From NCBI GenBank assembly GCA_030549335.1, contig CM060191.1:60151947-60215946 (forward strand): 64,000 bases of DNA, given 5' to 3'. The position numbers and the translations under genes were made by a program. Below, one piece after another: positions 34,680-47,074 of this stretch. How positions within the stretch are numbered: position 1 is the stretch's first letter; every line of letters starts with the position of its first letter. This DNA comes from Pontederia crassipes (lineage: Eukaryota; Streptophyta; Magnoliopsida; Commelinales; Pontederiaceae). The notes below the pieces were generated by a model that saw only the letters and a program-made list of their open reading frames with translations, searched no databases and was not told the DNA's origin.

Positions 34680-34930
34680 TGCAGGAGGAGGGGGAGATGC
34701 AGAAGGGTTTAAGGAGGGGTCTTGCCGACACTGAGGTGAGGCCTCTTTGAGAAATTGGAGAGAGGCGTGCGACTTCGAGAGATTTGAGAGAGAGAGAGAG
34801 AGAGAGAGTTAGAAGGCTCATGGGGGTTTGGTGAAAGCGCTAACACATGAAATTATGACGCTTCGATTTTGATCGCACGGTCATCCGGATGATTACTAGA
34901 AAAGAGTGAATATAAGAGCACGGTTTATAA
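34680..34930 (-). promoter_or_regulatory. Promoter and 5' leader of the DUF538 gene
   Basis: On the minus strand a TATA-like CTTTATAAACC lies near 34938-34928 with CTTATATTC just downstream (about 34917-34909), roughly 230 bases before the ATG. A TC repeat at 34809-34789 resembles the pyrimidine patches common in plant 5' leaders. An upstream ATG at 34821 opens a different frame overlapping the gene; if transcribed it could dampen translation, but this is conjecture. Confidence 0.5.
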
Positions 34931-36767
34931 AGTTCTCGATGTGAGCGAGTTATTATTAATTAATTGAAGGGCTTAATTAAGGATATCAATGGCGGGTCGC
35001 ATAATAGAAAGTAATCTAAAATTTTAGATTAGGACGTGAGGGTTAATACTTAATAGTTCAAGTTCAAATAACTCGACATTAGAAACTTCTTCACATGTTA
35101 ATAATCAGAAATATTAATAAAATGTTAAGAGGATCATTAAATATATTATATAATCAATTAATCATTTCAAATTACATTGACGTCCCTGGAATTCATGTAT
35201 GGCATTTTTAATGAAATTTCATTCCAAAAATATCGGCAATATAAAGGTATGTTGGAAGTTAGGACCCATACAAAATTCAGGTTAAAGTAATTTTGGTTTC
35301 CTACCATTTAATGCTTTTTCAAAATTTAGTGGCCAAGTTTATTTTTCATATCCTCTGATAAGGTGACATCCGGTATCATATAATTTCGTTGCATTAAAAG
35401 GTGGAAAAAATCTTTAATATAGAATAAAATGATTTTACACTGAAATTTCTCCATTTTTTGTCTTCTTGTTTCTTATCATTTTTTATTATATTAAACAAAA
35501 TTATGTGCACGATCTACACGCAACATTAAAAAATTACATGATAACTTTTAATTATAATTTATAATTAAAGAGGATAATTTATTACAAAATATAAGTTAGA
35601 GAATAGTAATATTCCGAAATAAAGTTGTGAAAGCACGAGCTATTAGATAAAAATTACTCTTCAAACTTTGGCCAACTATTACATAATTTAATATCTTAAT
35701 TAGATCATCAGTGAATACACTTGAACACTCAAAAGTTAATTATTTATTTTAGAAATGAGGCCAATAATTAATTTTCACGCAATCACTAATATTAATTGGT
35801 AAATGAAATTGCGATAAGGTAAGTTCATAACAAATATTGGTAAAAATTGTAACGACTTGGATTTTCAGAAAATAAATAAAATATATTTTAAAATAGATTT
35901 GAAATTTCTTACCATAATTATTTAGAATTATTTAATTCTAAAATTGATGAAAATTAGAGATGAAGTTTGTAAAGATAATGGTGAAGTTGAACCGAGGTGA
36001 AATTGTTATTAGTATGGTTATTGCATTATTAATTAAATTCAAATTTAATTAATTTTAAATAATTAACAGAAGATTAATTTAGAGATAGACGGCCATGATT
36101 AATTATAAATTAGCTCAAGCTTCGATATAAGTCAAAATCCTACTTTACAATCACAAATAGACATTAAAGAGTGACTAGAAATTCTTATAAGGTAAACAAA
36201 ATTTTTACTTTTTCTTTCATTTTCACGCAAAACGAGACATTTCAAAGGGTGTCTCATTGCTAGTTTTGAAGCTTGCATATAGAATATTGTCGTCCAAGCA
36301 TTGGTCACGAGTTTCAGGACGTGGGCAGATAGCAAATGCCGACCATAGTTCGACCTCCGTGCAATTTTGAGACACCATGATCTCAATTGATTTGTTAGCC
36401 AACTTTAGTCGAAGCGTTTTGGAATGCTGGACTCTTCTCCCTTCTACTAAGATTACACTGATATAGATTATGCATTGACTGGAATATAATTAGAGTATTT
36501 AGAATAGTCGAAAACTTGTGTCACAACGTAATTTTGAGACGATGACAGAACCCAACCCGGGTTCTTACCTACCTAGTCCGAGTTCAATAGAACTCGGGTC
36601 GAATAGTAATAGGAACTGGACCGAATTCATTGAACCCAGCCTAGACTCTAGTGATTGTATTAGGCCTCAGACAACTTGGCATGAGTTGCCCTTACACCTA
36701 GATCGGGCTCTTGAGACCAAGCATGCATTGGACCAACTCGACCCGGTTGGCATTACACCCGGCCTAG
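34931..36767. other. Intergenic DNA, LTR-like fragments
   Basis: AT-rich. TGTAACGACTTGG at 35848 looks like an LTR start, but no matching end with target duplication was found. At 36540-36767 the CCCGGGT/ACTCGGGTC phrases recur. No gene is supported. Confidence 0.45.
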
Positions 36768-36772
36768 GTTCC

Positions 36773-39517
36773 TGTAATGCTCAGCTACTCGTTTTGGCGT
36801 TACAAGGGGTGAAACAGAAAAATCAATATTTAAATTCAAATTTAAATCTTCAACAGAAACCAACATTCCAAAAATCAGATAACTCTGAAATTTTTCAAAA
36901 ATTTCGGCATGACGTATGCATAAATTCATTCATGTGTCAAATACAATATTTATCCTTATTCTTCACTTCACAAGCAATTTATAAAATTTTAATGTGCATC
37001 ACTGACAGTTTATAATTACCAAATAATATGGGACTCAAGCTCAAAAATTCTAAAGTATATAAATATACGAGTTTCACCTCCAAGCTATTACACGAATAAA
37101 ACATATCGAATGTCTGCCAAAATCCATTAACGATCTCAAGCCCTTATGCAATTTCATGATAGGAACTCACTAATATCATCTCATCCATAAACCATGGAGC
37201 CTCAGCTCCCATCAATCATTTTATATCTACAATAAATCATGGGCCACAACCCAAAATCAGGCGGTGTCAAGATAAATAAAATCATAATAATTAGTTTTAA
37301 AAAAATGATAAGTATAAAAAAAATATTGAGTCAAATACGCTTCTCGCGGAATCTCACACACTATCTCTTTTTGAATCAATACCCATTGTCAATCAAACAT
37401 GCAGTATATGTATTCATTTCCTGTAAATATTAAAGAAAAAAGGGGTTAGCATGAATTAAGCCTAGTAAGTTAAAACGACTATCTCAAGTATTAAAATCAT
37501 TGCAGAAATCAACATCTTTATTTTCAAGAAATATTCAAAATTCTCTCTTCTTCAAAAGGGAACTCATTCACATAATGAACATACAAAATGAATGTCATGT
37601 GTGCACATGCATGGTGAAATCATATATATAATATAAGTTGGGTAATCATCATCAAACACGGATATTCATATCACTCATCAATCGAGTGCTTCTTCACTCA
37701 TCCCTCGTGTTACTATATCGTCACAGGGTGGTTGTTCTAATTCTGTCTCTTATGTCACTATATCGCCACAGGACGTTGAACCGCTCCTCGTGTCACTATA
37801 TCGACATAGAGATTGTTTCTTTTCTTTCTCCATTCCATCCCTCGTGTCATTATATCGTCATAAGATGGTTGTTCTAATTTCACCATTCATGTCACTATAT
37901 CGACACAGGGTGTTGAACCTGCTCCTCATATCACTATATCGACACAGAGCGAACCGAATCCCAACCGGTCTACTCGGAGTTGGCCAGAGATGAAAATACT
38001 CCGCCTTATGCGGGTTTTTACATGAAGTGCACATGATGATGGTTTGGAGTTGAAGTCATCACGCGAAAACATTTCATTTCAAAACCAAATCTTATATTCA
38101 GGAAAACAAGAGAAACTTTTATCAAAATTGATAAGCTTCCAAAATTCATAATAAAACATCACAGTTCATACGATGACACGCATATAAATCACACAAATAA
38201 GTATGATTATGCATGAAGAAAATGATATATGAAAATTTGCCCCATATCAGATGGGACAATATCACCACTTCGAAGAGTTAAGTAATTAATAATTTGAGGT
38301 AAGTTCCCTCACCTTGGATTCGTCAAGTCCCAAATTATCCCCTCGTCCGAATCCAATCAAAAGTAAACACAGCATATCACATCCATTACTTGATAAATTA
38401 ATATTATAAAAATTTAATTGATAATTCACTCTTCACAACAACCCAACATGCTTATCATAAACTAAGTCATATTATGGATTTGTTATAATACTTACCAAGA
38501 AGGAAATAAATGTCTCGTCAACTAGTAGCGGCCTAATCGAATCTCAACAAACAACGAACTGTCCTCTTCCAATTAACAACCCCCTATAAGAGAAATTCAA
38601 TTCAAACTTTTAAACAGCTTCTAATTAGGTCCTTAGTCATATTATAAATAATTACTCTCATCTATACGGACATTCATACCATAACAACCGTAGCTTTCGC
38701 TCTCAGAACCATAATCGTACCCATCAAAATGTCGAAAAGCTACCGAAAGCCTTCTTCATCCATAATAAAATAAAGTTATTTAAAAACTAGCTCACATAAT
38801 GGAAATCAAATTCAATGTACATTTTCATTACCAACTCCGATATGAGGACGAGTCGACGGAAGGGTCACCGGAGAATGTTCGAAATCTAAAACCCATGAAC
38901 CTAAAAGGGATTAGCGGTTAACTTTTATCGGACAACAATATGATCTTTTTCTGCCTCATGTGTGCACCTACAAGAACGTAGTGATGAGCTCGGCCGGAGC
39001 TCCCCATTGGTTCACGGAAAATATGTCGCCGAAAAAGTTTAAAACTCCAACTTAGTCACCAACATGATTTAGAACCAGAACACGTTTAAAACTCATCAAA
39101 ATGATCCTAATCGACCTGAGAATGATGTATAACTCACAGGAGGAAGATCGGCGCGAATCGAAGCCGGAAACGTCATCGGCGAACTTTCCCTCTTTCTCGC
39201 GTTTGACACTTACTATGTCACCTATAGTGGACCGATGATCTCCTACCCCATGTCAAAATGTTCATCTCGTGGCCCTCTTTCTACACCTCACACGCGAAAA
39301 ATAGTGGCTAGACGACGGAGAAAAGGTGGCCGAAAGTAGGGGCGGCTGGGTATCACGTGAAATTATATTAGGTCGGGGCGATAGGATGGAAGGGAGGAGA
39401 TGATAGGTTTTCTCTCTGCTCCTTTCCACATTTTATCTTTTCTTATGCTGCCTACCAAAAGGCAAAAATGCCCATCCTTTTAAAAGTATTTACCTCTTTT
39501 TTTTACAGGATGTTAGA
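36773..39517 (-). mobile_element. Solo LTR, about 2.75 kb, same family as 3087-5839
   Basis: Begins TGTAATGC and ends GATGTTAGA (the expected terminal CA appears mutated to GA). It is flanked by perfect GTTCC duplications (36768-36772 and 39518-39522). The length and the shared phrase AAAAATTTCGGCATGAC about 115 bp inside pair it with the 3087 LTR. It contains the TGTCACTATATCG tandem array at 37708-37947 and no coding. Minus-strand sense is inferred from that pairing. Confidence 0.82.
37708..37947. repeat. Six-copy array of TGTCACTATATCGACACAG, higher-order period about 137 bp
   Basis: Copies at 37708, 37753, 37791, 37845, 37890 and 37929 (spacings 45, 38, 54, 45, 39). Neighbouring phrases repeat in order (GGTTGTTCTAATT, then GTTGAACC(T)GCTCCTC), so a three-copy unit of about 137 bp was itself duplicated. 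It lies within the solo LTR. The two frames at 37638-37993 reading YRHR repeats are artefacts. Confidence 0.85.
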
Positions 39518-39522
39518 GTTCC

Positions 39523-40136
39523 ACCTAGTCGAGGTTGATTTTTTACTATCAGAACATGATCCAGATTCCACCTAATTATGAATTTTTTTATATTTAATTG
39601 GAGTATTATCATTGTTAATTATTCTTGATCATATGATTATCCTATCTTATTATAGTATCATGCCATACCATATTTTTCATCATATGGATCACATTGTTAC
39701 CACATCATATCTTATTATTAAACCAGTAATTTTCTCCTGATTTAGTTCCGTTGGAACTTAAAATAAATTGTTAAAGATATATGACCTAAGTAAACAAGAT
39801 AAAAGTTGAAAGCTACTGGGTCTCCATGTTCTCTCGTTGCCTATAAGCTTGGGATATATTGTTATTAATTGAATTGTATGGGAAAGATAGTAAACCTAAA
39901 TGTTTGAGACGTCATCCTTTAGTGAAGCTATGGTTATTATGTGTTTAGCCATGATCCCCTGTCATTCACAAATTATTGATATTGTTATTATTGGCTTGTC
40001 ATGCCATGATCCCCACTAGCCTACATGAAAAAGGTTTGAAGTTCTCCTTTAATTAAATGAGTGTTCTTTATTGTATTGGATAACTTCGAACATTAATAAT
40101 TAAATTCAAATCAAATTTAATTCAATTAAATTGAAT
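39523..40136. other. AT-rich intergenic DNA, no gene seen
   Basis: No motif, repeat or reading frame of note. Confidence 0.5.
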
Positions 40137-40394
40137 GGTCACTATAAGAAAATTGGAATTTTTTGACGAGCAATTTCCGACGGTCCCATTTCCTTCACAA
40201 TTTACAACAGATTTTGCGAGGGATTGGCATCCGTCGGAACTTTTGATGATTTTGACCGTCAAAAATAAAAGAAATACATTATGAAATCAATTATATTTTT
40301 TTTATTTTTCAACGGTTCAGCACATCGATATTTTCAACGGATGCCTATCCGTTAAAAGTTCTGACGGTCGCATTCATCGGTAATAATTTGTATT

Positions 40395-40745
40395 TTATTA
40401 TTAGAGCTACCAACGATTCGGACAGTTGGAAGTTTAGACGGTCTTAACCGTCGGTAATTATAAAATAATTAAATATTATAATATATTTTATTTAATTAAT
40501 TATCGACGGTTAGGACCGTTGATACTTTTGACAGTCCGAACCATTGGTAACTATAAAATAATTAAATATTATAATATATTTTATTTATTTAATTATCGAC
40601 GGTTCGAACCATCGATAGTTCGACGGTCTAGAACATTGATAATTGTAAAATAATTAAATATTATAATATATTTTATTTATTTAATTACCGATGGTTCGGA
40701 CTGTCGGTACTTTCGACGGTCTGAACCGTCAGTAGTTCTAATTTC
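40395..40745. repeat. 93-bp tandem repeats with CGACGGTT palindromes
   Basis: TAAAATAATTAAATATTATA recurs at about 40461, 40554 and 40646. Each is followed by TTTATTTAATTA and a TCGACGGTT...AACC(G/A)TCG inverted phrase. These are probably transposase-binding subterminal repeats. Confidence 0.85.
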
Positions 40746-41029
40746 ATTCATGCCCCCGCCAATTTTTCTTATATTCCTCCTTCCCTCACCTCCTCTCTCC
40801 CATCGACTCTCATTCGCACTTCCTCTCTCCCTCTGGCTCTCTCCCCCTCCGGCAGTGGTTCTTCTCCGGCTAGGTTAGGACTTCCTCTCCAGCTCTCTCC
40901 CCCTACGACAGCGATTCTTCTCCGGCTCGGCTCTGGCTTCCTCTCCGGCTCCCTCCTCTCCGATCTCCTTCTCTCCGGCTCCCTCTCTCTTTCTGTCGAT
41001 CTCCGTCTCTGATTTGGCCGCGGCCGACT

Positions 41030-41310
41030 TGGGCCGACTGATCTGGTCGGTGCGGCCTGATCGGCTGCCAGACGGCCTCATCTGGCCAGCCGCGACCTGA
41101 TCGGTCGCCAGGCGGCCGATCCAACCGCAGTCGGCCAAATCGGCCGTCAAGTAGCTGATCCGGTTGTAAGGCGGCTTGATCGGTCGCAGCCGGCTAGATC
41201 GGTCGTCATGCAACCTCATTTGGCCGCAGGCATCCTGATCGGCCGCCAGGCGACCTGATCTATCGTAGGCAGCCAAATCGGCTGCCAGGCGACCAGATCA
41301 GCCGCTTGGC
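41030..41310. repeat. GC-rich degenerate GATCGGNCGCCAGGCGG repeats
   Basis: Phrases like GATCGGTCGCCAGGCGGCC recur at irregular spacing of roughly 20 or 40 bases. The 133-codon minus-strand frame at 40875-41276 is the repeat read as RLAADQ/GRLATDQ and is not credible as a gene. Confidence 0.75.
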
Positions 41311-41361
41311 GGTAGCATATTTTTTTTATATTTTAAAATTTTGTTGCGAAGGTTGCGTCGC

Positions 41362-41500
41362 CAAAACATTTTGACGGTCGCGGCCGTCGGAACATTTCGA
41401 TAGTCGCGACTGCCGGAACATTTCAACGGTCGCAGCCGTCGAAACATTTCGACAGTCACGGCCGTTGGAACATTTCGACGATTACCACCATCGAAACTTT
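41362..41500. repeat. 26-bp tandem repeats, palindromic CGACGGTCGCGGCCGTCG
   Basis: About five units of AACATTTCGACGGTCGCGGC followed by CGTCGG, each able to form a hairpin. They occupy the subterminal region opposite the 93-bp repeats. Confidence 0.85.
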
Positions 41501-41661
41501 CGACGAATGTTTTCGAACCGTCGAAAATCATTTTGCGACATCTTATTTTTTGATCGATCATTTCCGTCGGTAAACCCGTCGTAAACGTCCATTTCCGATG
41601 GTTTCTTTCGATTTTTCGACGGATAAAACCGTTGGAAAACACCATTTTTCTTGTAGTGGGT

Positions 41662-43510
41662 ATAGATTATGCTCATTTAATATTGGCATTGATTGCCACT
41701 TATTATTGTGTTATTGAGTTGAATTGAATTGTTATTGGTCAATGACCATCGATTATTGAAATTAGAAATGGTTAAATTGAATAGTACCATATTAATTAGA
41801 CCATTGTTTAATTATTAATTGATCATTATTATAATTATTGATTGATTACCTTAGCCTGAATCATCATGTCCACTGTCACATTGATTCATAGTTTTGATCA
41901 ATTGATTATTGTATCGCATTGCTCATATGCACAATTGTTATTTTATTGATTCTATCTTCTAAGCATTATTGAGTATTGATCATGATTAGACCCTACATAC
42001 GAAATGTATTTATACTTATGAATTTTTTCTGTATACCTGGATCTGTGCAGGTGAAATACTTGATATAAAGGATGGATGAATGTTGCACATGGCTATAGAT
42101 TGAATATGCTAGATTTGTCTAATTTTATTCCACATTTTTAGTAATTGGATTAATAGATGTTTTTAGCTATTTTGAATTATTAGCTATTATTATGGAAGAG
42201 TTTTTTGCATTTTATGATTTATATTTTGAAAACTTATTTTATGAAAGTGTGTAACGTCTCTAGGATTACTCTAAACACTTAATAGTCATGTGAACCTTGG
42301 GGAGTTACAAAAATATTGACATAATTAAAGTATCAATGAAAATTAGATGCAGTATTGATCACAGTTCCTGCACAAGATGTGTCGTGGTAAAATATCTAAA
42401 TCCAACAATTTGACCAATTTTTATGTCTTACTATACTATTCATTCATACATACATACATACATTGGATGATAAATATTTTTATCACACGAGTTTAAAAGT
42501 TATCCAAACATTAGTATGCAGCTTGTTTATTTTAATATAACATGTGTATTTGACATTTTTTTTATTGAGATCCATCAATTTTCAAAACTATTAGTACTTC
42601 ACTAATTTGATATTCGAACAAAATTGATATCAATAAATCCTGATATAACTCTAAAAGTCAAACTTAAGTTATTAACACCTAGGGATCACAAAATATATCC
42701 GGTTGTGTTCATGATTGTGTTTGTTATTTTGTGACTTAATCCTTGTTCTTTAAGTAAAAATAACAAATGGGCTTAGCCAAGCTCATATTATGGGCCTCCA
42801 ATTTTCCAATGGACTCATGTCCATTGCAAATACCTTATGGGCTTGGGCAGATACCAACTGGACCCATTATGTAACCCCAAAAACAAATGGATCTTATTAG
42901 GATTTTGGACACTTCTTTTGAAATTAAATTAATCATGTTTAACATAGTTTTAAATTTTAAATATTAATGAATATCACTACTGAGGCTAGGATTTTTTTTA
43001 TGGATTCACTTTTTCTACTAACTAAATACACAATAATAATAAATAAACAAACAATATCATAGTGAAAGAAAAAAAGAAACTATTCTGATAATTGATTTCA
43101 ACAATTTTTTTGAAACCTGTCAAAAATATCATCATTAGTGATTAAAAGATGAAAAAAAATAAGCAATCTAGATCATGAATACTGATATTAATATTTTATT
43201 AAGTTAAACAAGACGAAAAATGATATTAGAAAATTACATTACTATATAAAAAGATATTAAAAAAGTTAAGATTTAGTTAGTAGCCAGTGCAAATGATGTG
43301 GATGAATCCAACAAAAAATGGAATAATGGAATAAGAAAAAATAATTAAGTATTTATGATAAAAATAGATTTATTAAAGAAAAAAATAATAAAAGCACCGC
43401 ATTTCGTGTGCTAAGACAAATTGAAGGGGGAAGAACCAAAAAAAACAAAAAAAATCGATGAAGCTTGGTTGATTGGAACTTTCTTTCCAATTGAAAGTAA
43501 AGAGAATAAA
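41662..43510. other. AT-rich intergenic DNA, no gene seen
   Basis: A short CATA run sits at about 42446-42462. No reading frame or element border was recognised. Confidence 0.5.
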
Positions 43511-44464
43511 TGTAACATCACAAAATTCGATCCTGTGATCTCGTCTTGAAGTTTTTTTATACTTCTTGACTCTTTCTTTGATTCAGTTGGTCAATAAGGG
43601 TGACATTTCAATGGAAGATTTATGAAAGTAAATTATTACAATAATAAATATGAATGAAAATGTTACAAAGATAAATAAAATAAACATACATCATTACGAA
43701 AGTTTGGTAACATAAAATACATCGCATAGCCTAATACAACACTTCTACACATATAAATGTTCGTTTCATGATACAACTAAGACATAAGTTTCATACATGA
43801 CTCTAAAACATAAAAGATAATTGAGACTCTAACATAACCATGCAGGATAATCAAGTACCAGCAAGGATTAACACAATGGAGGAAACTCTTCTGTTATCAT
43901 GGAGATAAGTGCGATAGCGTCAAAAGTAAGTCATAACGATCATCCATCAGAGCATAAATATGAGAGGAAATAAAATACCATATCAATTGAGAGTTAATGA
44001 GGATGTACAATTTATTTCATGTGACTGATGGGATGTACAATTTATTTCATGTACATCTTTAACACTTGATCATATTTAGACCATGATAGATAAGGATCAA
44101 TATCATAGCTCAATCATGAGATCACTTATTTTTCACTTTGAAAGACATTTATTTCATTCTTGTCACATTGCATTTCATTTGGGAAGGACAAAGTACATCC
44201 CTTCATCATTAGCCATACATTTCATCTTTTCCTTTAATACTTATATCATTTTTGTATCATGATGGATAAGGATCAATATGATAAGATCACTCATTTCTCA
44301 CTTGGAAAGGCATTTATTTCATTCTTGTTCCATTCAATTTCATTTCATAAGGACAAAGTCTTTCTTTTCATGTTTAGTCATGCATTTGATATTTTCCTAT
44401 AGTTGAAAGAGCTCTCCACTTTGAGATTATTTCATGCAAATACATAAGTTTGTAACTACCTAAA

Positions 44465-44668
44465 TCATACATGGGCTAGTGGAGGGAATAGTGTTACGGT
44501 GTCCCATAAAGGGGGGAAGGCCTCACATAAGGCTGACAATATGCTCAAGAGATGGAGTGCCTCATGATGACCTCCATAAAAGGAGAGTGTATCACACAAG
44601 ACTGATAACCTCCCACGGAATGCCTCCTTGATAAACCTCTCATCTAGGTAGATAATCCTCCAATTCAT
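44465..44668. other. Near-direct repeated phrases within the LTR block
   Basis: Phrases CCATAAAGGGGGGAAGGCCTC and CCATAAAAGGAGAGTGTATCA, each followed by CACA(T/C)AAG(G/A)CTGA, repeat about 60-70 bases apart. The 67-codon minus-strand frame here is not a gene. Confidence 0.4.
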
Positions 44669-44727
44669 CTTTTGTCTTTATTAATCTATTAACTTATCTT
44701 CTAGTCACATAGGACCAATCAAAATTT

Positions 44728-45478
44728 TAGGGGAGTGTTTGGTACCATAACTTCGCCCAAGTTTCAGTACTTTTTGCTAAACACCGCACGTGACTAGAAC
44801 TTGAAAGTTCTGGTCATGTGATGGTAGTTCTTCATTTTTGGAGAACTCAAAATTCTTGCTGGAGGTGAGAACTTTGCAAGTGCCCTTTTTTCATTTTTTT
44901 TGTGCCCTTTTAAATTCTTTATTATACTTTAATTAATAAAATATTATTAATTACTATTTAATCTTAATATTATTCATTAAACTATTTTTATATTATCTTA
45001 AATAATAATCAATTATAATATTTTATTTATTAATATAATATTATTTAGTTTATAAAATAATTTTTTTAACTTAATATAAATATTTTTTAAAAATTATAAT
45101 ATTAATAACACAAAAATAATAAATGAAAAATTATAATATTATAATATTTAACATAATAAATTATAATATTAACATAATTATTTTTTGCAAATTATAAATA
45201 TAATATAAATATAAATATTTTCATAAATAATTGTTTTAACTAAATAAATAAATAATATTTTAATTTACTATAATTTTATAAATTATAAAATAATAAATTA
45301 TATCCTTAGTTGTTACTTTTTATCCAAACACCTACTAAAACTTATCTATCAAATCAATTTTTCAAATTTTCATGATTATACTTTTCAGCCAAACACCACA
45401 CCTAAATACTTCTATCAAATCAATTATTTCCCAAGAGCTAATGGGAACTTAAAGTTACCCATCCAAACACAACCTAGG
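44728..45478. mobile_element. MITE-like element with GTGTTTGG ends
   Basis: Left end AGGGGAGTGTTTGGTACC and the complement of the right end TAGGTTGTGTTTGGATGGG form an imperfect inverted repeat. The core (44890-45310) is extremely AT-rich. Internal copies of CCAAACACC occur at about 45325 and 45400. The style fits hAT-like MITEs; no 8-bp duplication was found. Confidence 0.6.
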
Positions 45479-47074
45479 GAGCAAAGGCTAACTCCATATA
45501 CATTACCATGAAAATAATATGAGGTATAGGAGCAATCATGTGGATAGATAAATCAAAACTTAATGATTAACTTAGTTCATAATTCATCCCTGTCCAACTT
45601 TTTGATGCCCATTATGTTGACTATCCTCCGTTCTGTAAGGAGTCATCAGTTGTCCGTTGGATGAATTGTATGTTTGGTCTGATAAAAATCATCGATCATC
45701 ACTCAGGTACACGGTCTATTATTTACTTTTTGACTGTTCAAAGGCCATATGTGATCGGGCCATTCAGTAGGTAGGGCAGATGTCTGATCTTCTTTTGACA
45801 AAATTTCCTACGATCAAATGTTTTGAATGTTCGAAACTCCAACCGATCATCTAGTCCATCCGAATCAAAGAACTCAAGGTTTAGTTTATAACCATTCGGT
45901 CAACCGGTGCAAGTTCATAGTCAATCGCTTAATCATATTTCAATCTTGACATTTCATATTGGATGCCCGATATAAGGATCGATCGTCTAGTTTGAAAAGC
46001 ATTAACTACTATCGTGAAGAAATCATGTGCCTAGTTAGGAGACTGGTCGTTTGTTTCACTCGACAGAGCTTATGGTCATTGCGGTGTCCTTAGATTTTCA
46101 ATCAATTTTCACACAATAATCATTCCCAAACATAAGTAAGCTTATTCCTACCCTGTGGCAGTTCAATAGTAATATAACAACATTTCTTACATGAATCTAC
46201 AACATAAGTATCATAAAAATTATAACAATATACATATGCCATTCATATCACTTAAGATCTTAATCTCATGATCATCTAAACATTATCATATCTATAACAA
46301 TAATAATCTAAAACTCAGAGACCCTAGCATGCACAGACTCATGAAAGATCATAAAAGAGGCATCTCCAAATTAGCAACTTCCAACATGCACATCATTCAT
46401 TTCACAATCTAATAGAGCATTCTAAAGAATGAATATAATAAGAAACTTCATAGATCGTGAACTACTTACCTAGCATAATGTGAACCCCATATTGTTCCTT
46501 AGAAAATATGCATAGTCTTTGAAATCTAACCCTATGACATAGATCCCGAAATCATACATATTTGTTTCTCTTTTATTGGATCCTTCGATGGATCGAGCTT
46601 TAATTTTTCCTCTTCATTCCTCCTTGGTTCCCCTCGTTATTTGCACTTGAGGAACCCCTTCCAAGTTCCTCTAGCCGAGCCAATAAGGGAGCAAGGCAAA
46701 CAATAAAATGCTAATGAAAAGAGAGTGATAGGATGAAGAGAAAGAAAGGAAGAGAGTTAATGGTTCTTAAAAGAGGTATAAAGATTGGGGATTTTGTACC
46801 TTAGTCCCCAGAAACTTGAGTGGGAATGAGTTATACTATTTCAAGATTTATGATGCATAAATGAGGCGAAAACAATGAAACTAATTTCTCTCCACCTTTT
46901 TGCCCATTGCACTTCCAGGCGTCCGCACTATAGAGCGATCGGTCGGTGGAGCCCATCCGTTTCAGCTGACCTTTGCAAATTTGAGCGCCCGCTCCATGAA
47001 ATGGCCGGGCATCCAGTGAGTCGACAGCTACAAAAATAGAAGTTCAAATTTCTATGAAAATGTGAAGTGTTACA

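Larger units (their letters stand above)
40140..41658. mobile_element. CACTA-type element, 1.5 kb, with GGT target duplication
   Basis: Left end CACTATAAGAAAATTGG; complement of the right end CACTACAAGAAAAATGG. GGT flanks both sides (40137-40139 and 41659-41661). Subterminal regions are dense in CGACGGT and ACCGTCG phrases. The centre (40745-41330) is CT-rich then GC-rich minisatellite DNA unlike the flanks, possibly a captured host segment. No transposase, so non-autonomous. Confidence 0.92.
43511..47074 (-). mobile_element. Solo-LTR-like block with a nested MITE
   Basis: Left end TGTAACATCACAAAATTCG; the complement of the right end is TGTAACACTTCAC, giving inverted TGTAACA ends. Removing the nested 44728-45478 element leaves about 2.8 kb, close to the 2.75-kb solo LTRs. 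The left end matches the 11431 block. Flanks ATAAA and GGGAA do not match, so this may be a recombinant or have a misplaced border. No coding. Confidence 0.6.

Noticed and set aside
34198-34821. 207-codon minus-strand frame overlapping the DUF538 gene
   Set aside because: It is the same DNA in another frame, rich in Arg/Ser/Pro from GC-rich codons; the DUF538 frame has clear family motifs and splice sites.
35848-36803. A separate solo LTR from TGTAACG to CGTTACA
   Set aside because: The inverted heptamer is perfect but flanks AAAAT and AGGGG do not match, and the right end would overlap the better-supported LTR starting at 36773.
37708-37947. CRISPR-like array of regular 19-bp repeats
   Set aside because: Spacers are themselves repeated, spacing is irregular, the context is a plant LTR and no cas genes exist.
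40875-41276. 133-codon minus-strand frame with repeated RLAADQ phrases
   Set aside because: It is a translation of a GC-rich minisatellite inside a CACTA element.
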